NCBI RefSeq assembly: GCF_008014745.1
Contig: NZ_VPFD01000004.1
Location: forward strand, 1 to 64,000
Source: Massilia arenae
GTDB lineage: Bacteria > Pseudomonadota > Gammaproteobacteria > Burkholderiales > Burkholderiaceae_D
Direction: 5' to 3'
DNA length: 64,000 nucleotides
Shown one piece after another: positions 1-8,062 of this stretch. How positions within the stretch are numbered: position 1 is the stretch's first letter; every line of letters begins with the position of its first letter. Made by a program: the position numbers and the translations under genes. Under the pieces are notes generated by a model. It was not told the origin of the DNA, made no database searches, and saw nothing but the letters and a program-made list of their open reading frames with translations.

Positions 1-143
1 GGTTTAACCACCACCGCTTGCTCGAACCACTCGGCTATATACCGCCGGCGGAAGCTGAGGCAAACTATTACAAGCAACTGAGCGGTCAAGCCATCCCGGC
101 CTGACTCACACTAACCGGCCTCCACGAAAGCCGGGGCGATTCA
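1..143 (+). mobile_element. Right end of an IS3-family insertion sequence (cut by window edge)
   Basis: The window opens inside an insertion sequence. It shows the last 33 codons of an IS3-type orfB transposase, followed about 15 bases after the stop by a terminal inverted repeat at 118-143. The reverse complement of that repeat begins TGAATCGCCCCGG, the pattern of many IS3-family ends. The left end and most of the transposase lie outside the window, so intactness and target duplication cannot be judged. Confidence 0.8.
3..104 (+). CDS. IS3-family transposase OrfB, C-terminal fragment
   Basis: The frame from base 3 reads through to TGA at 102-104 and gives a tail containing NHHRLLEPLGYIPP and then ANYYKQ. 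This is the characteristic C-terminus of the DDE integrase-like OrfB of IS3-family elements. The catalytic DDE residues lie upstream, outside the window. The reading frame is undamaged as far as it can be seen. It is followed directly by the terminal inverted repeat, as expected for an IS3 element. Confidence 0.82.
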   Translation, partial: FNHHRLLEPLGYIPPAEAEANYYKQLSGQAIPA

Positions 144-324
144 ACTTTTCGATCCTATCGAGTTGTCCGCGCGGCCGAGCTCATGATAGATGCTAGATAG
201 CGTCGCGGGAGGTTGGCATTCGCTTCTGGCCGACAGCAGATGTTCGAAACGTCTGAGTGTATTCGGAGGTCGCATCCATGGCAACCTCAGGGAATTTAGG
301 GGTGCTAAACGTAGCCAAGGACGC

Positions 325-390
325 TTAATAGAGTCCCTCTAATCTCAAGGCCGTAACCAGGCGCTCGCCCGCGGCAGAACCCGCCTTGTA
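325..390 (-). pseudogene. 21-codon C-terminal remnant of a second GH31 glycosidase gene
   Basis: Read on the minus strand from 390 to the TAA at 325-327, these bases encode YKAGSAAGERLVTALRLEGL followed by Y and stop. The intact GH31 protein at 2018-4267 ends YKAGSAAGERLVTTLKAEGL plus Y, so 18 of 21 residues agree and the stop position is the same. Homology stops abruptly before the Tyr. This is best explained as the last scrap of a tandem or earlier GH31 paralog. It is not a functional gene. The intact gene lies about 1.6 kb away in the same orientation. Confidence 0.8.
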
Positions 391-391
391 A

Positions 392-478
392 GCGGCCGAC
401 GTCAAAGAGGCCATCGTGGCGGCGATGAAGGCGGCGGCGCGTGGACGTGAACTGGACGGAGAACTGGGCAGCAACTAA
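392..478 (+). pseudogene. C-terminal debris of an unidentified plus-strand gene
   Basis: Immediately after the GH31 remnant the plus strand carries an open stretch that ends in TAA at 476-478. It encodes a coding-like helical tail (ADVKEAIVAAMKAAARGREL, then DGELGSN). There is no start codon context upstream, and the frame is preceded by a stop at 389-391. It looks like the end of a truncated gene joined to other debris. The family was not recognised. Confidence 0.4.
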
Positions 479-506
479 GGGCGCCTGACAAAGCCGTTCG
501 GCATAT

Positions 507-525
507 CATGCTCGGACCGAGCATG
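507..525. promoter_or_regulatory. Perfect 19-bp palindrome CATGCTCGG-A-CCGAGCATG
   Basis: Two 9-base arms are separated by a single A. The element lies 41 bases beyond the stop codon of the alpha/beta hydrolase. There is no T-run on either side and the loop is only one base, so a protein-binding site is more likely than an intrinsic terminator. Nothing else in the window repeats it. Confidence 0.4.
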
Positions 526-566
526 GGTAAGTCCGCAACCGACCCAGTGCGGACCTTTGTGTCTTC

Positions 567-1850
567 TCACCTGCCATTCTCTACGAATAGACGCGCGGTT
601 GCCTGTGTCGGTTCATTGGGCAACACGCCCGGCGCACCGTCCACGAATCGGACGATGGCGTCGCGTGTGAGTTCCTGTCCACGAGCGTTACCCCAGACAA
701 TATGTCCAACGCCTGGAATTAGATGCGCGCGTGCCGTTGAATAGACACCGAAGTATTCCATCGCGCGCCCTCGAGGGATATAGCTGCATTCGCCGAGTAG
801 CATCATTACCGGCGCCGCCATGTCGTGCAAGTCGGGTGTCGCTGCCTTACCGGCATCGTTCTTGATGCGGGCGTTCGCGATCAGGTTGAAACGCCCAGGA
901 TGGAAGCTGTTCAACAATGCAGTATCCCCTTTACAGAACGAATTGGATACCAGTAAGCGCTGTACGTCCGGCGTGTAATTGTTGATGAGCTCCTCCTGTG
1001 ACGCCAGGCCGTTCCCCGCCGGCAGGAAGGCCGCAAGCATTGCGCGCGGCGCTAACAGCTTGCCCATGACCGCTACACTTGGCGGAAGCGTTGCGTCGGG
1101 CGCATGGGTCGTCTTTTTCGACATGGATTTATCCAACGAGAATGCTGCACCTGGGATGCTGCCGGGTTCGGTGAGGATGAGATGGGTAACCAGCTTGCGT
1201 ACGTCTAGATTAGCCAGTGCCGACGTGACCAAAGTTGCGCCATACGATTGTGCTACCAGGACGGTCGGCATGTTCACTCTCGCCAGCACAGCGGCCAGAT
1301 CCTTGACGTTGTTGTCGTGCGTATAGTGCTCGGGACTGAGGAGCGAGGAACGGCCGGCACCGACCTGGTCGTAGAGCACGACGTCGAACCCGGCACGCGC
1401 GAAACCGGCGAAGAAGGCGCGATCGATGTCCCTGACATACGCACCTGGACCGCCGTGCACGAACACAAGCGCAGTATGCCTGGCGCGCACTGCATCGGCC
1501 GGATAGCGATACACAGCGACGGCACGGCCTGGTCCTGTCGACCACAACTCGGCTGAGGGATCGGTAGAAAGCGGCGCCAGGGACGAAGGTGCGAGCGGCG
1601 CGAGGACATAGGCCACCGGAGCCAGGGCCAGTACCATGAGGCTGCCATGCACAATGGCGCGGCGGCGCGATGCGAGACGCGTGGATCGCCACCACAGGAT
1701 ACCGGCAACGGCGATGGCTATGCACAGCGCTGGAACGCCCCCTGCGCCTCCCCGGGTGGCCCACAATACGATTAGAAACGTCAGCCACACCGCCAGCATG
1801 TGGATTGGGACAGTAAGAAAGCGCACCACTTTTCTTAACGCGTTTGTCAT
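567..1850 (-). CDS. Membrane-anchored alpha/beta hydrolase (proline-iminopeptidase-like)
   Basis: This is a predicted serine hydrolase of 427 residues; the substrate is unknown. The first ~110 residues hold several hydrophobic segments, and the hydrolase fold follows. The oxyanion-loop motif is HGGPG (in VFVHGGPGAY). The nucleophile elbow is AQSYG, with Ala where GxSxG normally has Gly. A candidate Asp/Glu region is LLGECSYIPR and the catalytic His is in PGVGHIVW. HGGPG is typical of proline iminopeptidase relatives. The start at 1850 was chosen because AGGGGA lies just upstream; an upstream alternative at 1916 has no such site. The gene is visibly less GC-rich than the GH31 gene next to it and lies beside IS debris, so horizontal acquisition is plausible. 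Confidence 0.75.
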   Translation of the reverse strand: MTNALRKVVRFLTVPIHMLAVWLTFLIVLWATRGGAGGVPALCIAIAVAGILWWRSTRLASRRRAIVHGSLMVLALAPVAYVLAPLAPSSLAPLSTDPSAELWSTGPGRAVAVYRYPADAVRARHTALVFVHGGPGAYVRDIDRAFFAGFARAGFDVVLYDQVGAGRSSLLSPEHYTHDNNVKDLAAVLARVNMPTVLVAQSYGATLVTSALANLDVRKLVTHLILTEPGSIPGAAFSLDKSMSKKTTHAPDATLPPSVAVMGKLLAPRAMLAAFLPAGNGLASQEELINNYTPDVQRLLVSNSFCKGDTALLNSFHPGRFNLIANARIKNDAGKAATPDLHDMAAPVMMLLGECSYIPRGRAMEYFGVYSTARAHLIPGVGHIVWGNARGQELTRDAIVRFVDGAPGVLPNEPTQATARLFVENGR

Positions 1851-2017
1851 TGTTTTAATTCCCCTAAGTCTGTGGTCAGGACAAGGAAGCGCATACGACT
1901 TCTCACGCGTTGTCACAATGAAATCATTGTAGTGATGCTGAGTTTGTAGTGCGGCGTTTTGCGACAGGCTGCAGCACGAAGGGTTTGAAATGCTTATTCC
2001 GAAGTAGTCTAGAGCGC

Positions 2018-4267
2018 CTAATAGAGGCCTTCCGCTTTCAAGGTCGTGACCAGGCGTTCGCCCGCGGCCGAACCGGCCTTATAGAAGACGGTCGGCTTGC
2101 CAAAGGGCGTCGCCACCTCGGTCCAGGCGCCCGCGCCGGCCTCGAAAGGCCGGCCAGTCCAGAGTTCAATCCACGTGCCGGCCGGCAGATACAGCCGCAC
2201 CGATTGCGCTCCTCGCGTCACCACCGGCGCCACCATGAAGTCCGACCCCAGCATGTACTGGTAGCGCAGCCCGTAGGTAGCCGGATCAGAAGGAAACTCC
2301 AGGAACGGATGGCGCACGAGCGGCGCACCGCTGTCCGCCGCCTGCTGCATCAACCCCTGGCGATAGAAACCCAGTGCCCGAAAAATCTTGCTCATGCGCG
2401 CGAAGTGGGTGAGGGTTTCAGCATCGCTATCCACCTGCCAGCTGATCGCCGGGTTCAGCCCCTCGTGGGTGCGCAGCACGCCCGTGAACGCATTGAGCTC
2501 GACCCAGCGCATCCATAATTCCTTGTTGCGCGCGATGACGGGAACCTGCCGGCCCAGCACCGTCAGGCCGAAGGCGTTGTAGCCGCCGGTATCGCTGTGC
2601 AGCAGGCTGAAGCCCGACACGCCGCCCGACAGCATGCCGACGATCGCGGTGCGGATGCCGTCGTAGCCGTCCCAGGTCTGCAGTTGGTCGCCGAGCCAGA
2701 ACAAGGTTCCCTGACCCGGACTGCGGGTGAAGCCGGAACGGTGAAAAGCGATGACGTCGCCTTCGCGTCCGGCCTCGGCCAACGCTTCACGATTCACGGC
2801 CGCCCATTCCTCGGGATAGCGATTGTGCCAAGCGGCGGGATCGTTGCCGTTGGCAAGCACCGCATCGAACGGCAGCGCCTCGCCGAAATCGGCCATCCAG
2901 CCGGAAGCGCGGGTGCGGCCGAGGAGCTCGTTCTTGATGACATTCTTGATCCAGGTCCGCGCCTCTGGGTTGCTGAGGTCCACCAGGGCGGCATCGAAAT
3001 TGGTGTTGCGGATCAGGTAGGGCGTGCCGTCCTGTTTCTTGACGAGGTAGCCGGCCTGGCGCGCCTGCTGGTACAGGCTGTCGTGGCCGGCCTCGGTGCT
3101 GAGGAAAGGATTGATGTAGACCAGCATGCGGGCCCCGAGGCGCGCGAGCCGGTCGACCAGTGCGTCCCAGCGCGGATAGTAGCTTTCATCCAGCTCCCAG
3201 TTCCACCACAGCTGCTTGCCGGCGTTCGTGATGCGCACGCCCGGCCAATCCTGGATCCATAGTCCCGCGAGCGGAATGCCGGCGCGCTCGAAGGTATCGA
3301 GCTTCTTGTTGGCTTCGTCGGTGCCGCCCTGGACCGAGACGATGGCGCCGCGCCCGACCCAGTCCGGCAGGGGCGGCATGCGGCCCGCATAGGCCGTGTA
3401 CTCGCGGATCAGCTCGAGCGGTGTGCGGCCGTACAGGATGCGGCCCGTCATCGCGCCCGTGAACAGTTTGATGTCCACGCGCTCGGGATGCTGGAAATTG
3501 AAGATGCTGTACTCGGTGTTTTCGAGGAATAGCGAATTGAGCTTGCTACTGAGGTAGTGGGGCGCCGGCGCGCCGGTGGACACCTCGCTGCCGCCACCGC
3601 CGCCTTCGAGCAGGTCGAACAGCTGGGTGAAGCCGGGCAGGCCGCGGCCGACGCCGTGTTCCTGCACCAGCACCGGGATGGTCTTGCCCTTCTGGTCGAA
3701 CCAGGTCAGTTGCTGGCCCAGGCCGAAGTAGCGTTCGTCGGCGCTCGAGGCGTGACGCAGGAAGCTGCGGTTCAGCTGCGCCGCCTGGGGGCCGTCGAGT
3801 TGCAGGCGGAAGCGCAGCTGGTTGGCGCCGGCGGCGTCGAACGCGAGGCGGTAGCCCACGTCGCAGCCCGGACCGCGCAAGCGGCCACGCACGACCAGCG
3901 TGTCGGTCGCGGGCTCGAGCGCATCGATGCTCTGACTAAGGCATTGCGCTAGCAGGCGGTCATCGATGCGGTAGGAGCCGTCGGGCGTGCCGAACTGGCG
4001 GATGTCGGCCTGGCCTTGGGCGGCGCCGAGGAAGGCGCGGCCGGGCACGCTGGCCCACAGGATGCGCGCCGGCTCGGCCGCATGGCTGATGCGCAGGCCG
4101 TTATTGGAGAAGGACAGGGAAAAGGCGCCGACGCGATAGACGCCGTCCACGCGCGCAGCGAGTGTGTCAGGCGATTGCGCCTGCATGGCTGCCGCCGATA
4201 GCGGCAGCAGGAAGGTCAGTGCCAGGAAGGTCAGCGCCAGAACAGGCCGCAGGATTCGTGTGCGCAT
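2018..4267 (-). CDS. Exported GH31 glycosidase, YihQ (sulfoquinovosidase)-like but lacking the sulfonate-binding Arg
   Basis: This 749-residue retaining alpha-glycoside hydrolase of family GH31 has an N-terminal signal peptide (residues 1-27), so it acts outside the cytoplasm. The nucleophile Asp is about residue 460 in GWMADFGEALP and the acid/base Asp is about 527 in FWLGDQ. The sequence tracks E. coli YihQ closely: VQGGTD, WIQDWPGVR, MRTHEG-like and GLRYQYMLGSDF segments. YihQ binds the sulfonate through Gln262, Gln288, Arg301, Trp304 and Tyr508. The matching positions here are Gln313, Gln339, Gln352, Trp355 and about Tyr563, so the Arg is replaced by Gln. Hydrolysis of a non-sulfonated alpha-glycoside is therefore quite possible. 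YihQ itself is cytoplasmic, which makes export a second difference. Confidence 0.88.
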   Translation of the reverse strand: MRTRILRPVLALTFLALTFLLPLSAAAMQAQSPDTLAARVDGVYRVGAFSLSFSNNGLRISHAAEPARILWASVPGRAFLGAAQGQADIRQFGTPDGSYRIDDRLLAQCLSQSIDALEPATDTLVVRGRLRGPGCDVGYRLAFDAAGANQLRFRLQLDGPQAAQLNRSFLRHASSADERYFGLGQQLTWFDQKGKTIPVLVQEHGVGRGLPGFTQLFDLLEGGGGGSEVSTGAPAPHYLSSKLNSLFLENTEYSIFNFQHPERVDIKLFTGAMTGRILYGRTPLELIREYTAYAGRMPPLPDWVGRGAIVSVQGGTDEANKKLDTFERAGIPLAGLWIQDWPGVRITNAGKQLWWNWELDESYYPRWDALVDRLARLGARMLVYINPFLSTEAGHDSLYQQARQAGYLVKKQDGTPYLIRNTNFDAALVDLSNPEARTWIKNVIKNELLGRTRASGWMADFGEALPFDAVLANGNDPAAWHNRYPEEWAAVNREALAEAGREGDVIAFHRSGFTRSPGQGTLFWLGDQLQTWDGYDGIRTAIVGMLSGGVSGFSLLHSDTGGYNAFGLTVLGRQVPVIARNKELWMRWVELNAFTGVLRTHEGLNPAISWQVDSDAETLTHFARMSKIFRALGFYRQGLMQQAADSGAPLVRHPFLEFPSDPATYGLRYQYMLGSDFMVAPVVTRGAQSVRLYLPAGTWIELWTGRPFEAGAGAWTEVATPFGKPTVFYKAGSAAGERLVTTLKAEGLY

Positions 4268-4336
4268 ATCGCCTCCAACCGTGGTCGCTCGTCCGGTTGG
4301 ACAGCGGCCCGGTTGGCGCGTTCACGCGCACCCGGA

Positions 4337-4636
4337 TCAGTGGATCTCGAACTTTCTCCAGCCCAGCACCGGCAATACCTTCTGCGCCAGCTTGTAGGCG
4401 GACAGGGCGCCGGTCACCGCGCCGACTACCCACTTCGGCTTGGTGACCAAAAAGCCCAGTCCCAGGCCGGCGGCGGCCAGGACGGCGGTCTTGTGCTGCG
4501 CCACGTAGCCGGGGGCGCCGCCCAGTTCGGACGGATGACGCAGCAGCGCCACGTCATGCGCCATCAGCGCGCGCTGTTCGGCGCACTGGGCTGCCAGCAG
4601 GCGGCGGCGCGCCGCCAGGGTTTCATTGCTGCTCAT
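4337..4636 (-). CDS. YqjK-family small membrane-associated protein
   Basis: This 99-residue protein has a basic, helical N-terminus (ETLAARRRLLAAQCAEQR) and one hydrophobic segment near the middle (TAVLAAAGLGLGFLV). Length and layout match YqjK of the yqjC-D-E-K group found in Gram-negative bacteria. The role is unknown. The start at 4636 is preceded by AAGGAGAG at good spacing. The coding region overlaps the 3' end of the yqjE-like gene by 14 bases, so the two are probably translationally coupled. Confidence 0.75.
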   Translation of the reverse strand: MSSNETLAARRRLLAAQCAEQRALMAHDVALLRHPSELGGAPGYVAQHKTAVLAAAGLGLGFLVTKPKWVVGAVTGALSAYKLAQKVLPVLGWRKFEIH

Positions 4637-5003
4637 GGACAGGCTCTCCTTTGACGGCTTGTGCATCCTTGCGCAGTTCGGCCAGCGTGGCGGCCATCAG
4701 CGGCGGACGCGTCACCAGGTCGCCGCGCACCTTGAAGAAGGCGAGCAGGCCGAGCAACGCGAACAACCCCGTCATGCCGCCGATCGCCAGCAGGCGATGC
4801 GTGTCCCAGAACAGGACCAGCACGAACAGGATCGCCAGCAACACCGCGACCACCGCGAAAAAGGCGGCCGCGACGCCCCAGGCCAGATAGCCGATCAGCC
4901 GGTGCGTCTCTTCCTGCAGCTCGATCGCTGCCAGTTCCAACCTGGTCCGCACCATGGCGAGCAGGTTGGATCCTATCCTTCCGACGGTCGCGGAGATCGT
5001 CAT
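4623..5003 (-). CDS. YqjE / phage-holin-like (DUF1469) inner-membrane protein
   Basis: This 126-residue protein has an amphipathic N-terminal helix (VRTRLELAAIELQEE), then two strongly hydrophobic segments (around residues 42-65 and 72-93) and a charged tail. This is the arrangement of the YqjE/DUF1469 family, which databases label a holin-X-like family although a holin role is not established. It starts one base after the yqjD-like stop codon and overlaps the yqjK-like gene. The three form a single minus-strand operon. Confidence 0.78.
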   Translation of the reverse strand: MTISATVGRIGSNLLAMVRTRLELAAIELQEETHRLIGYLAWGVAAAFFAVVAVLLAILFVLVLFWDTHRLLAIGGMTGLFALLGLLAFFKVRGDLVTRPPLMAATLAELRKDAQAVKGEPVHEQQ

Positions 5004-5004
5004 C

Positions 5005-5325
5005 TTATTTACGCGCGATCAGCATGCCGATCACGACGCCGATGGCGGCGCCCAGGCCGACCGACTTCCATGGGTTGTCCTTGACGTATTCGTCGGTGGC
5101 TTTGGCGGCCACCTTGGTGCGCTCGACAACGGTCTCTTCAGCGTGAATCAGGCCGATCTTGGCGGATGCCAGGGTCTGCTCGAACTTGACCTTGGCGGCC
5201 TTCAGCTCTTCGCCGGTCAGTTGGCCGCCGTTGCGCAGCCAGGATTCGGCGTCGTGGATCACGGTCTTCAGGTCGCTGACCAGTTGGTCGCGGGTGCCGG
5301 TCTGGGTCGGGATTTTTTCGATCAT
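5005..5325 (-). CDS. DUF883 (YqjD/ElaB) membrane-anchored protein
   Basis: This 106-residue protein has a long charged amphipathic helix (residues 10-80) and a C-terminal transmembrane segment with GxxxG-type glycines (VGLGAAIGVVIGMLIARK). This is the hallmark of YqjD/ElaB proteins, C-tail-anchored inner-membrane proteins that in E. coli associate with stationary-phase ribosomes. It is the first gene of the yqjD-yqjE-yqjK-like operon and follows ubiA on the same strand after a 44-base gap. A ribosome role here is inferred from the family only. Confidence 0.82.
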   Translation of the reverse strand: MIEKIPTQTGTRDQLVSDLKTVIHDAESWLRNGGQLTGEELKAAKVKFEQTLASAKIGLIHAEETVVERTKVAAKATDEYVKDNPWKSVGLGAAIGVVIGMLIARK

Positions 5326-5369
5326 CGTGGGCCTCTTGTGTGTGGTGGGTGAATGCCTTTTGGACAATA

Positions 5370-6224
5370 TTAACCTAATGCATAGTCGAGCGCGACACCA
5401 ATGAACAGTGCGGCCCCCAACCAGTTGTTGTGGCGGAAGGCTTTGAAGCACTTCATGCGGTCGCGATCGCGGATCAGGGTGTAGTGGTAGAGCGCCATGC
5501 AGCCCGCCACCGCCACCCCGCCCACGAACCACCAGCGCAGGCCCAGCGACCAGCCGCACAGCAGCAGGATCGCCAGCGAGGCGCCGTAGCACAGCATGAT
5601 CGCGGCCACGTCGAAGCGCCCGAAGGTGATGGCCGAGGTGCGCATGCCGAGCTTGAGGTCGTCGTCGCGGTCGACCATGGCGTAGGCGGTGTCATAGGCC
5701 ACGGCCCAGAACACGTTCGCCACCAGTAGCCACCAGGCCACGGCCGGCACCTGGTTTTGCACGGCGGCGAAGGCCATCGGGATGCCGAAGCCGAAGGCGA
5801 TGCCGAGATAGGCCTGGGGAATCGCGAAGAAGCGCTTGAAATAGGGATAGGTGCCGGCCACCACCACCGCCACCACCGACAGCTGCTTGGTCAGCGCGTT
5901 GAGCGGCAGGATCAGCAGGAAGGACACGATGGCCAGCACCGCCGCCACCATCACCGCTTCCTTGCCGCTGATCTTGCCGCTGGTGAGCGGGCGGTCGACG
6001 GTGCGCTTGACGTGGCGGTCGAAGTCGCGGTCGGCGTAGTCGTTGATGGCGCAGCCGGCGGAACGCATCAGCGCCGTGCCGACGACGAAGATCGCCAGCA
6101 CCTGCAGGTCCGGCACGCCGCCGGACGCCATCCACAGCGCCCACAGGGTAGGCCACAGCAAGAGAAGAATGCCGATCGGCTTGTCGGCCCGGACCAGGCG
6201 GAAATAGAGCGCCAGCTTGTTCAT
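5370..6224 (-). CDS. ubiA: 4-hydroxybenzoate octaprenyltransferase
   Basis: This polytopic prenyltransferase of about 284 residues attaches the polyprenyl chain to 4-hydroxybenzoate in ubiquinone synthesis at the inner membrane. Both Asp-rich prenyl-diphosphate motifs are present: [15 protein letters not shown] near residue 70 and [12 protein letters not shown] near residue 190. Length matches E. coli UbiA (290). The start [18 protein letters not shown] fits the family N-terminus; no strong ribosome site is visible before it, and a longer upstream reading to 6293 is less likely. No ubiC is adjacent. Confidence 0.92.
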   Translation of the reverse strand: MNKLALYFRLVRADKPIGILLLLWPTLWALWMASGGVPDLQVLAIFVVGTALMRSAGCAINDYADRDFDRHVKRTVDRPLTSGKISGKEAVMVAAVLAIVSFLLILPLNALTKQLSVVAVVVAGTYPYFKRFFAIPQAYLGIAFGFGIPMAFAAVQNQVPAVAWWLLVANVFWAVAYDTAYAMVDRDDDLKLGMRTSAITFGRFDVAAIMLCYGASLAILLLCGWSLGLRWWFVGGVAVAGCMALYHYTLIRDRDRMKCFKAFRHNNWLGAALFIGVALDYALG

Positions 6225-6378
6225 GGTGAATCGCGTCTTGTCAGAGAAGCACTGTTGAGCAGGAAGCAGCGATTCTAGCCCCTTTGGCGGCATGGCGGCT
6301 ATGTCGCCTTGTGCATACGGGCGCTATCGGTTTTGCATGACACGACCGCGTCTTTACTGCATCGCGAATGCATCAATG

Positions 6379-6423
6379 TTGTCATTTTATCGTCATGGAT
6401 TTGACATTTTTGTTTGTTTTAAT
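6379..6423 (+). promoter_or_regulatory. Pho box (three 11-bp units) and -10 upstream of phoX
   Basis: The sequence TTGTCATTTTATCGTCAT at 6379-6396 matches the PhoB consensus, with GTCAT units starting at 6381 and 6392. A third, weaker unit GACAT starts at 6403, so all three are spaced by exactly 11 bases. TTTAAT at 6418-6423 follows about ten bases after the last unit, as expected for a PhoB-activated -10. The rest of the 306-base ubiA-phoX gap shows nothing else clear. The functional call is inference, supported by the downstream phosphatase. Confidence 0.75.
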
Positions 6424-6530
6424 GCATCAGTCCTACCGGGGGTGGTAGGGACAGGACGGGCCTGACGCACGGGCGCCGCCAACGACACCAGACGCCGGAC
6501 CACCGGCTCGATCCTAATTTGGAGCATCTA

Positions 6531-8033
6531 ATGAACGAACACGATATGTCGCCTTCGCGGCGCAACCTGCTCAAGGGCATGGCCGGCGCCTCCGCGCTGC
6601 CTTTCGTCGGCGCCTTCGCCGCGCTGCACGCCCGCGAAGCGCTGGCGGCCAACGGTGCGACCGCCCTGGTCGACAGCCCCTACGGCCCGATCGCCCCGGT
6701 CAACGACCTGGCCACCGGCCTGCCGCTGCTGCAACTGCCGCCGGGCTTCAGCTACAAGAGCTATGGCTGGCGCGGCGACACCATGAGCGACGGCCGTCCC
6801 TGCCCGGGCGGCCACGACGGCATGGGCGTGATCGTCACGCGCAAGGTGGGTCGCAGTACGGAACAAGTGTTGGTACGCAATCATGAAATCAGCGGCAGTG
6901 CCGCTGTCAATTTCATCAATGCCTATGGCCTGTACGACACCGGCAATGTAAGCAGCAACTCGAGCAACCGTTCCTGCGGCGGCACGACCAACCTGGTGTT
7001 CCGCGACGGCGACTGGGTCAGCATGACCCCGAGCCTGGGCGGCACCCAGCAGAACTGTGCCGGCGGCATCACTCCCTGGGGCACCTGGCTGACCTGCGAA
7101 GAGATCGGCTCGGACACGGTCAGCGCCGGCGGCAAGAAGCACGGCTATGTGTTCGAGGTGACGGCCGATCCGCAGCAGGTCAGCGGCCAGGCTATCGTCA
7201 ATATGGGCCGCTTCGCGCACGAAGCCGCCGCCGTCGACCCGAACAACAGCAACGTCTACCTGACCGAGGATTCCTCGGGCAAGTCGGGCTTCTACCGCTA
7301 CATCCCCGACGTCAAGACCGGCGCGCCCGGTTCGCTGGCCATGGGCGGCGTGCTCGAGATGGCCAAGGTCAGGGGCCGCAACAACGTCAACCTGGCGGTG
7401 GCCTCGGTCGACGATACCTATGAGCTGGAGTGGGTGCCGATCGCCAATCCGGACGCCAATCGCGGCAGCGGCGTTGGCCTCAACGGCGAGACCATCAACA
7501 GCGCCGCCGGCCCCTTCGTGCAGGGTTGGATGAAAGGTGCGCTGCGCATGAACCGCGGCGAAGGCATCTGGTATGCCCAGGGCAAGATGTACGTGATGGA
7601 CACCTCGGGCGGCCACGTCAACCGCGGCGCGATCTGGGAACTCGACCTGGCGCGCCAGACCCTGAAATGCATCTACTCGAGCCCGAGCCAGCTGGTGGGC
7701 AATATGGGCGACAACCTGACGGTCAGCCCGCGCAACGCGATCCTGATCTGCGAAGACTCGTCGAGCGCCATCACCGACCACTTCGGCTACGGCCAGCGCC
7801 TGATGGGCCTGACCGGCGCCGGCGACGCCTACATCTTCGCCAAGAACAATATCAACCTGACGGCCGCGCAGCTGCAGGGCGCCGGCAAGCTGCCTTCGCT
7901 CGCCGGAGATCAGCGCGGCAACGAATTCGCCGGCGCCTGCTTCGACCCGACCGGCCGCTACCTGTTCGTGAACATCCAGACCCCGGGCGTGACCTTCGCG
8001 ATCTCGGGCCCGTGGGCCAAGGGCCCGCTGTAA
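6531..8033 (+). CDS. phoX: PhoX-family alkaline phosphatase (DUF839)
   Basis: This 500-residue secreted phosphatase hydrolyses phosphate esters; characterised PhoX enzymes use calcium and iron. It carries a Tat signal with SRRNLLKG at residues 13-20 followed by a hydrophobic stretch ending ALA. Family motifs include PCPGGHDGM, VRNHE, GGTTN, WGTWLTCEE, GRFAHEAA, YLTEDS and GDNLTVSP. The start at 6531 is set by TTTGGAG seven bases upstream. A strong Pho box lies 135-152 bases before the start, so phosphate-starvation induction is expected. A PEP-CTERM gene follows after 29 bases and is probably co-transcribed. Confidence 0.87.
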   Translation: MNEHDMSPSRRNLLKGMAGASALPFVGAFAALHAREALAANGATALVDSPYGPIAPVNDLATGLPLLQLPPGFSYKSYGWRGDTMSDGRPCPGGHDGMGVIVTRKVGRSTEQVLVRNHEISGSAAVNFINAYGLYDTGNVSSNSSNRSCGGTTNLVFRDGDWVSMTPSLGGTQQNCAGGITPWGTWLTCEEIGSDTVSAGGKKHGYVFEVTADPQQVSGQAIVNMGRFAHEAAAVDPNNSNVYLTEDSSGKSGFYRYIPDVKTGAPGSLAMGGVLEMAKVRGRNNVNLAVASVDDTYELEWVPIANPDANRGSGVGLNGETINSAAGPFVQGWMKGALRMNRGEGIWYAQGKMYVMDTSGGHVNRGAIWELDLARQTLKCIYSSPSQLVGNMGDNLTVSPRNAILICEDSSSAITDHFGYGQRLMGLTGAGDAYIFAKNNINLTAAQLQGAGKLPSLAGDQRGNEFAGACFDPTGRYLFVNIQTPGVTFAISGPWAKGPL

Positions 8034-8062
8034 TCGTCATTTTTTATAAAAGGAAAACGAAC

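Noticed and set aside
278..328. A 16-codon reading frame with GGAGG upstream (starts MATSGNLGV).
   Set aside because: It ends inside the GH31 remnant, has no recognisable features and lies in a debris zone; chance is the simplest explanation.
2597..3262. Plus-strand open frame opposite the GH31 gene.
   Set aside because: No start context, no domain, and the opposite strand encodes a full glycosidase.
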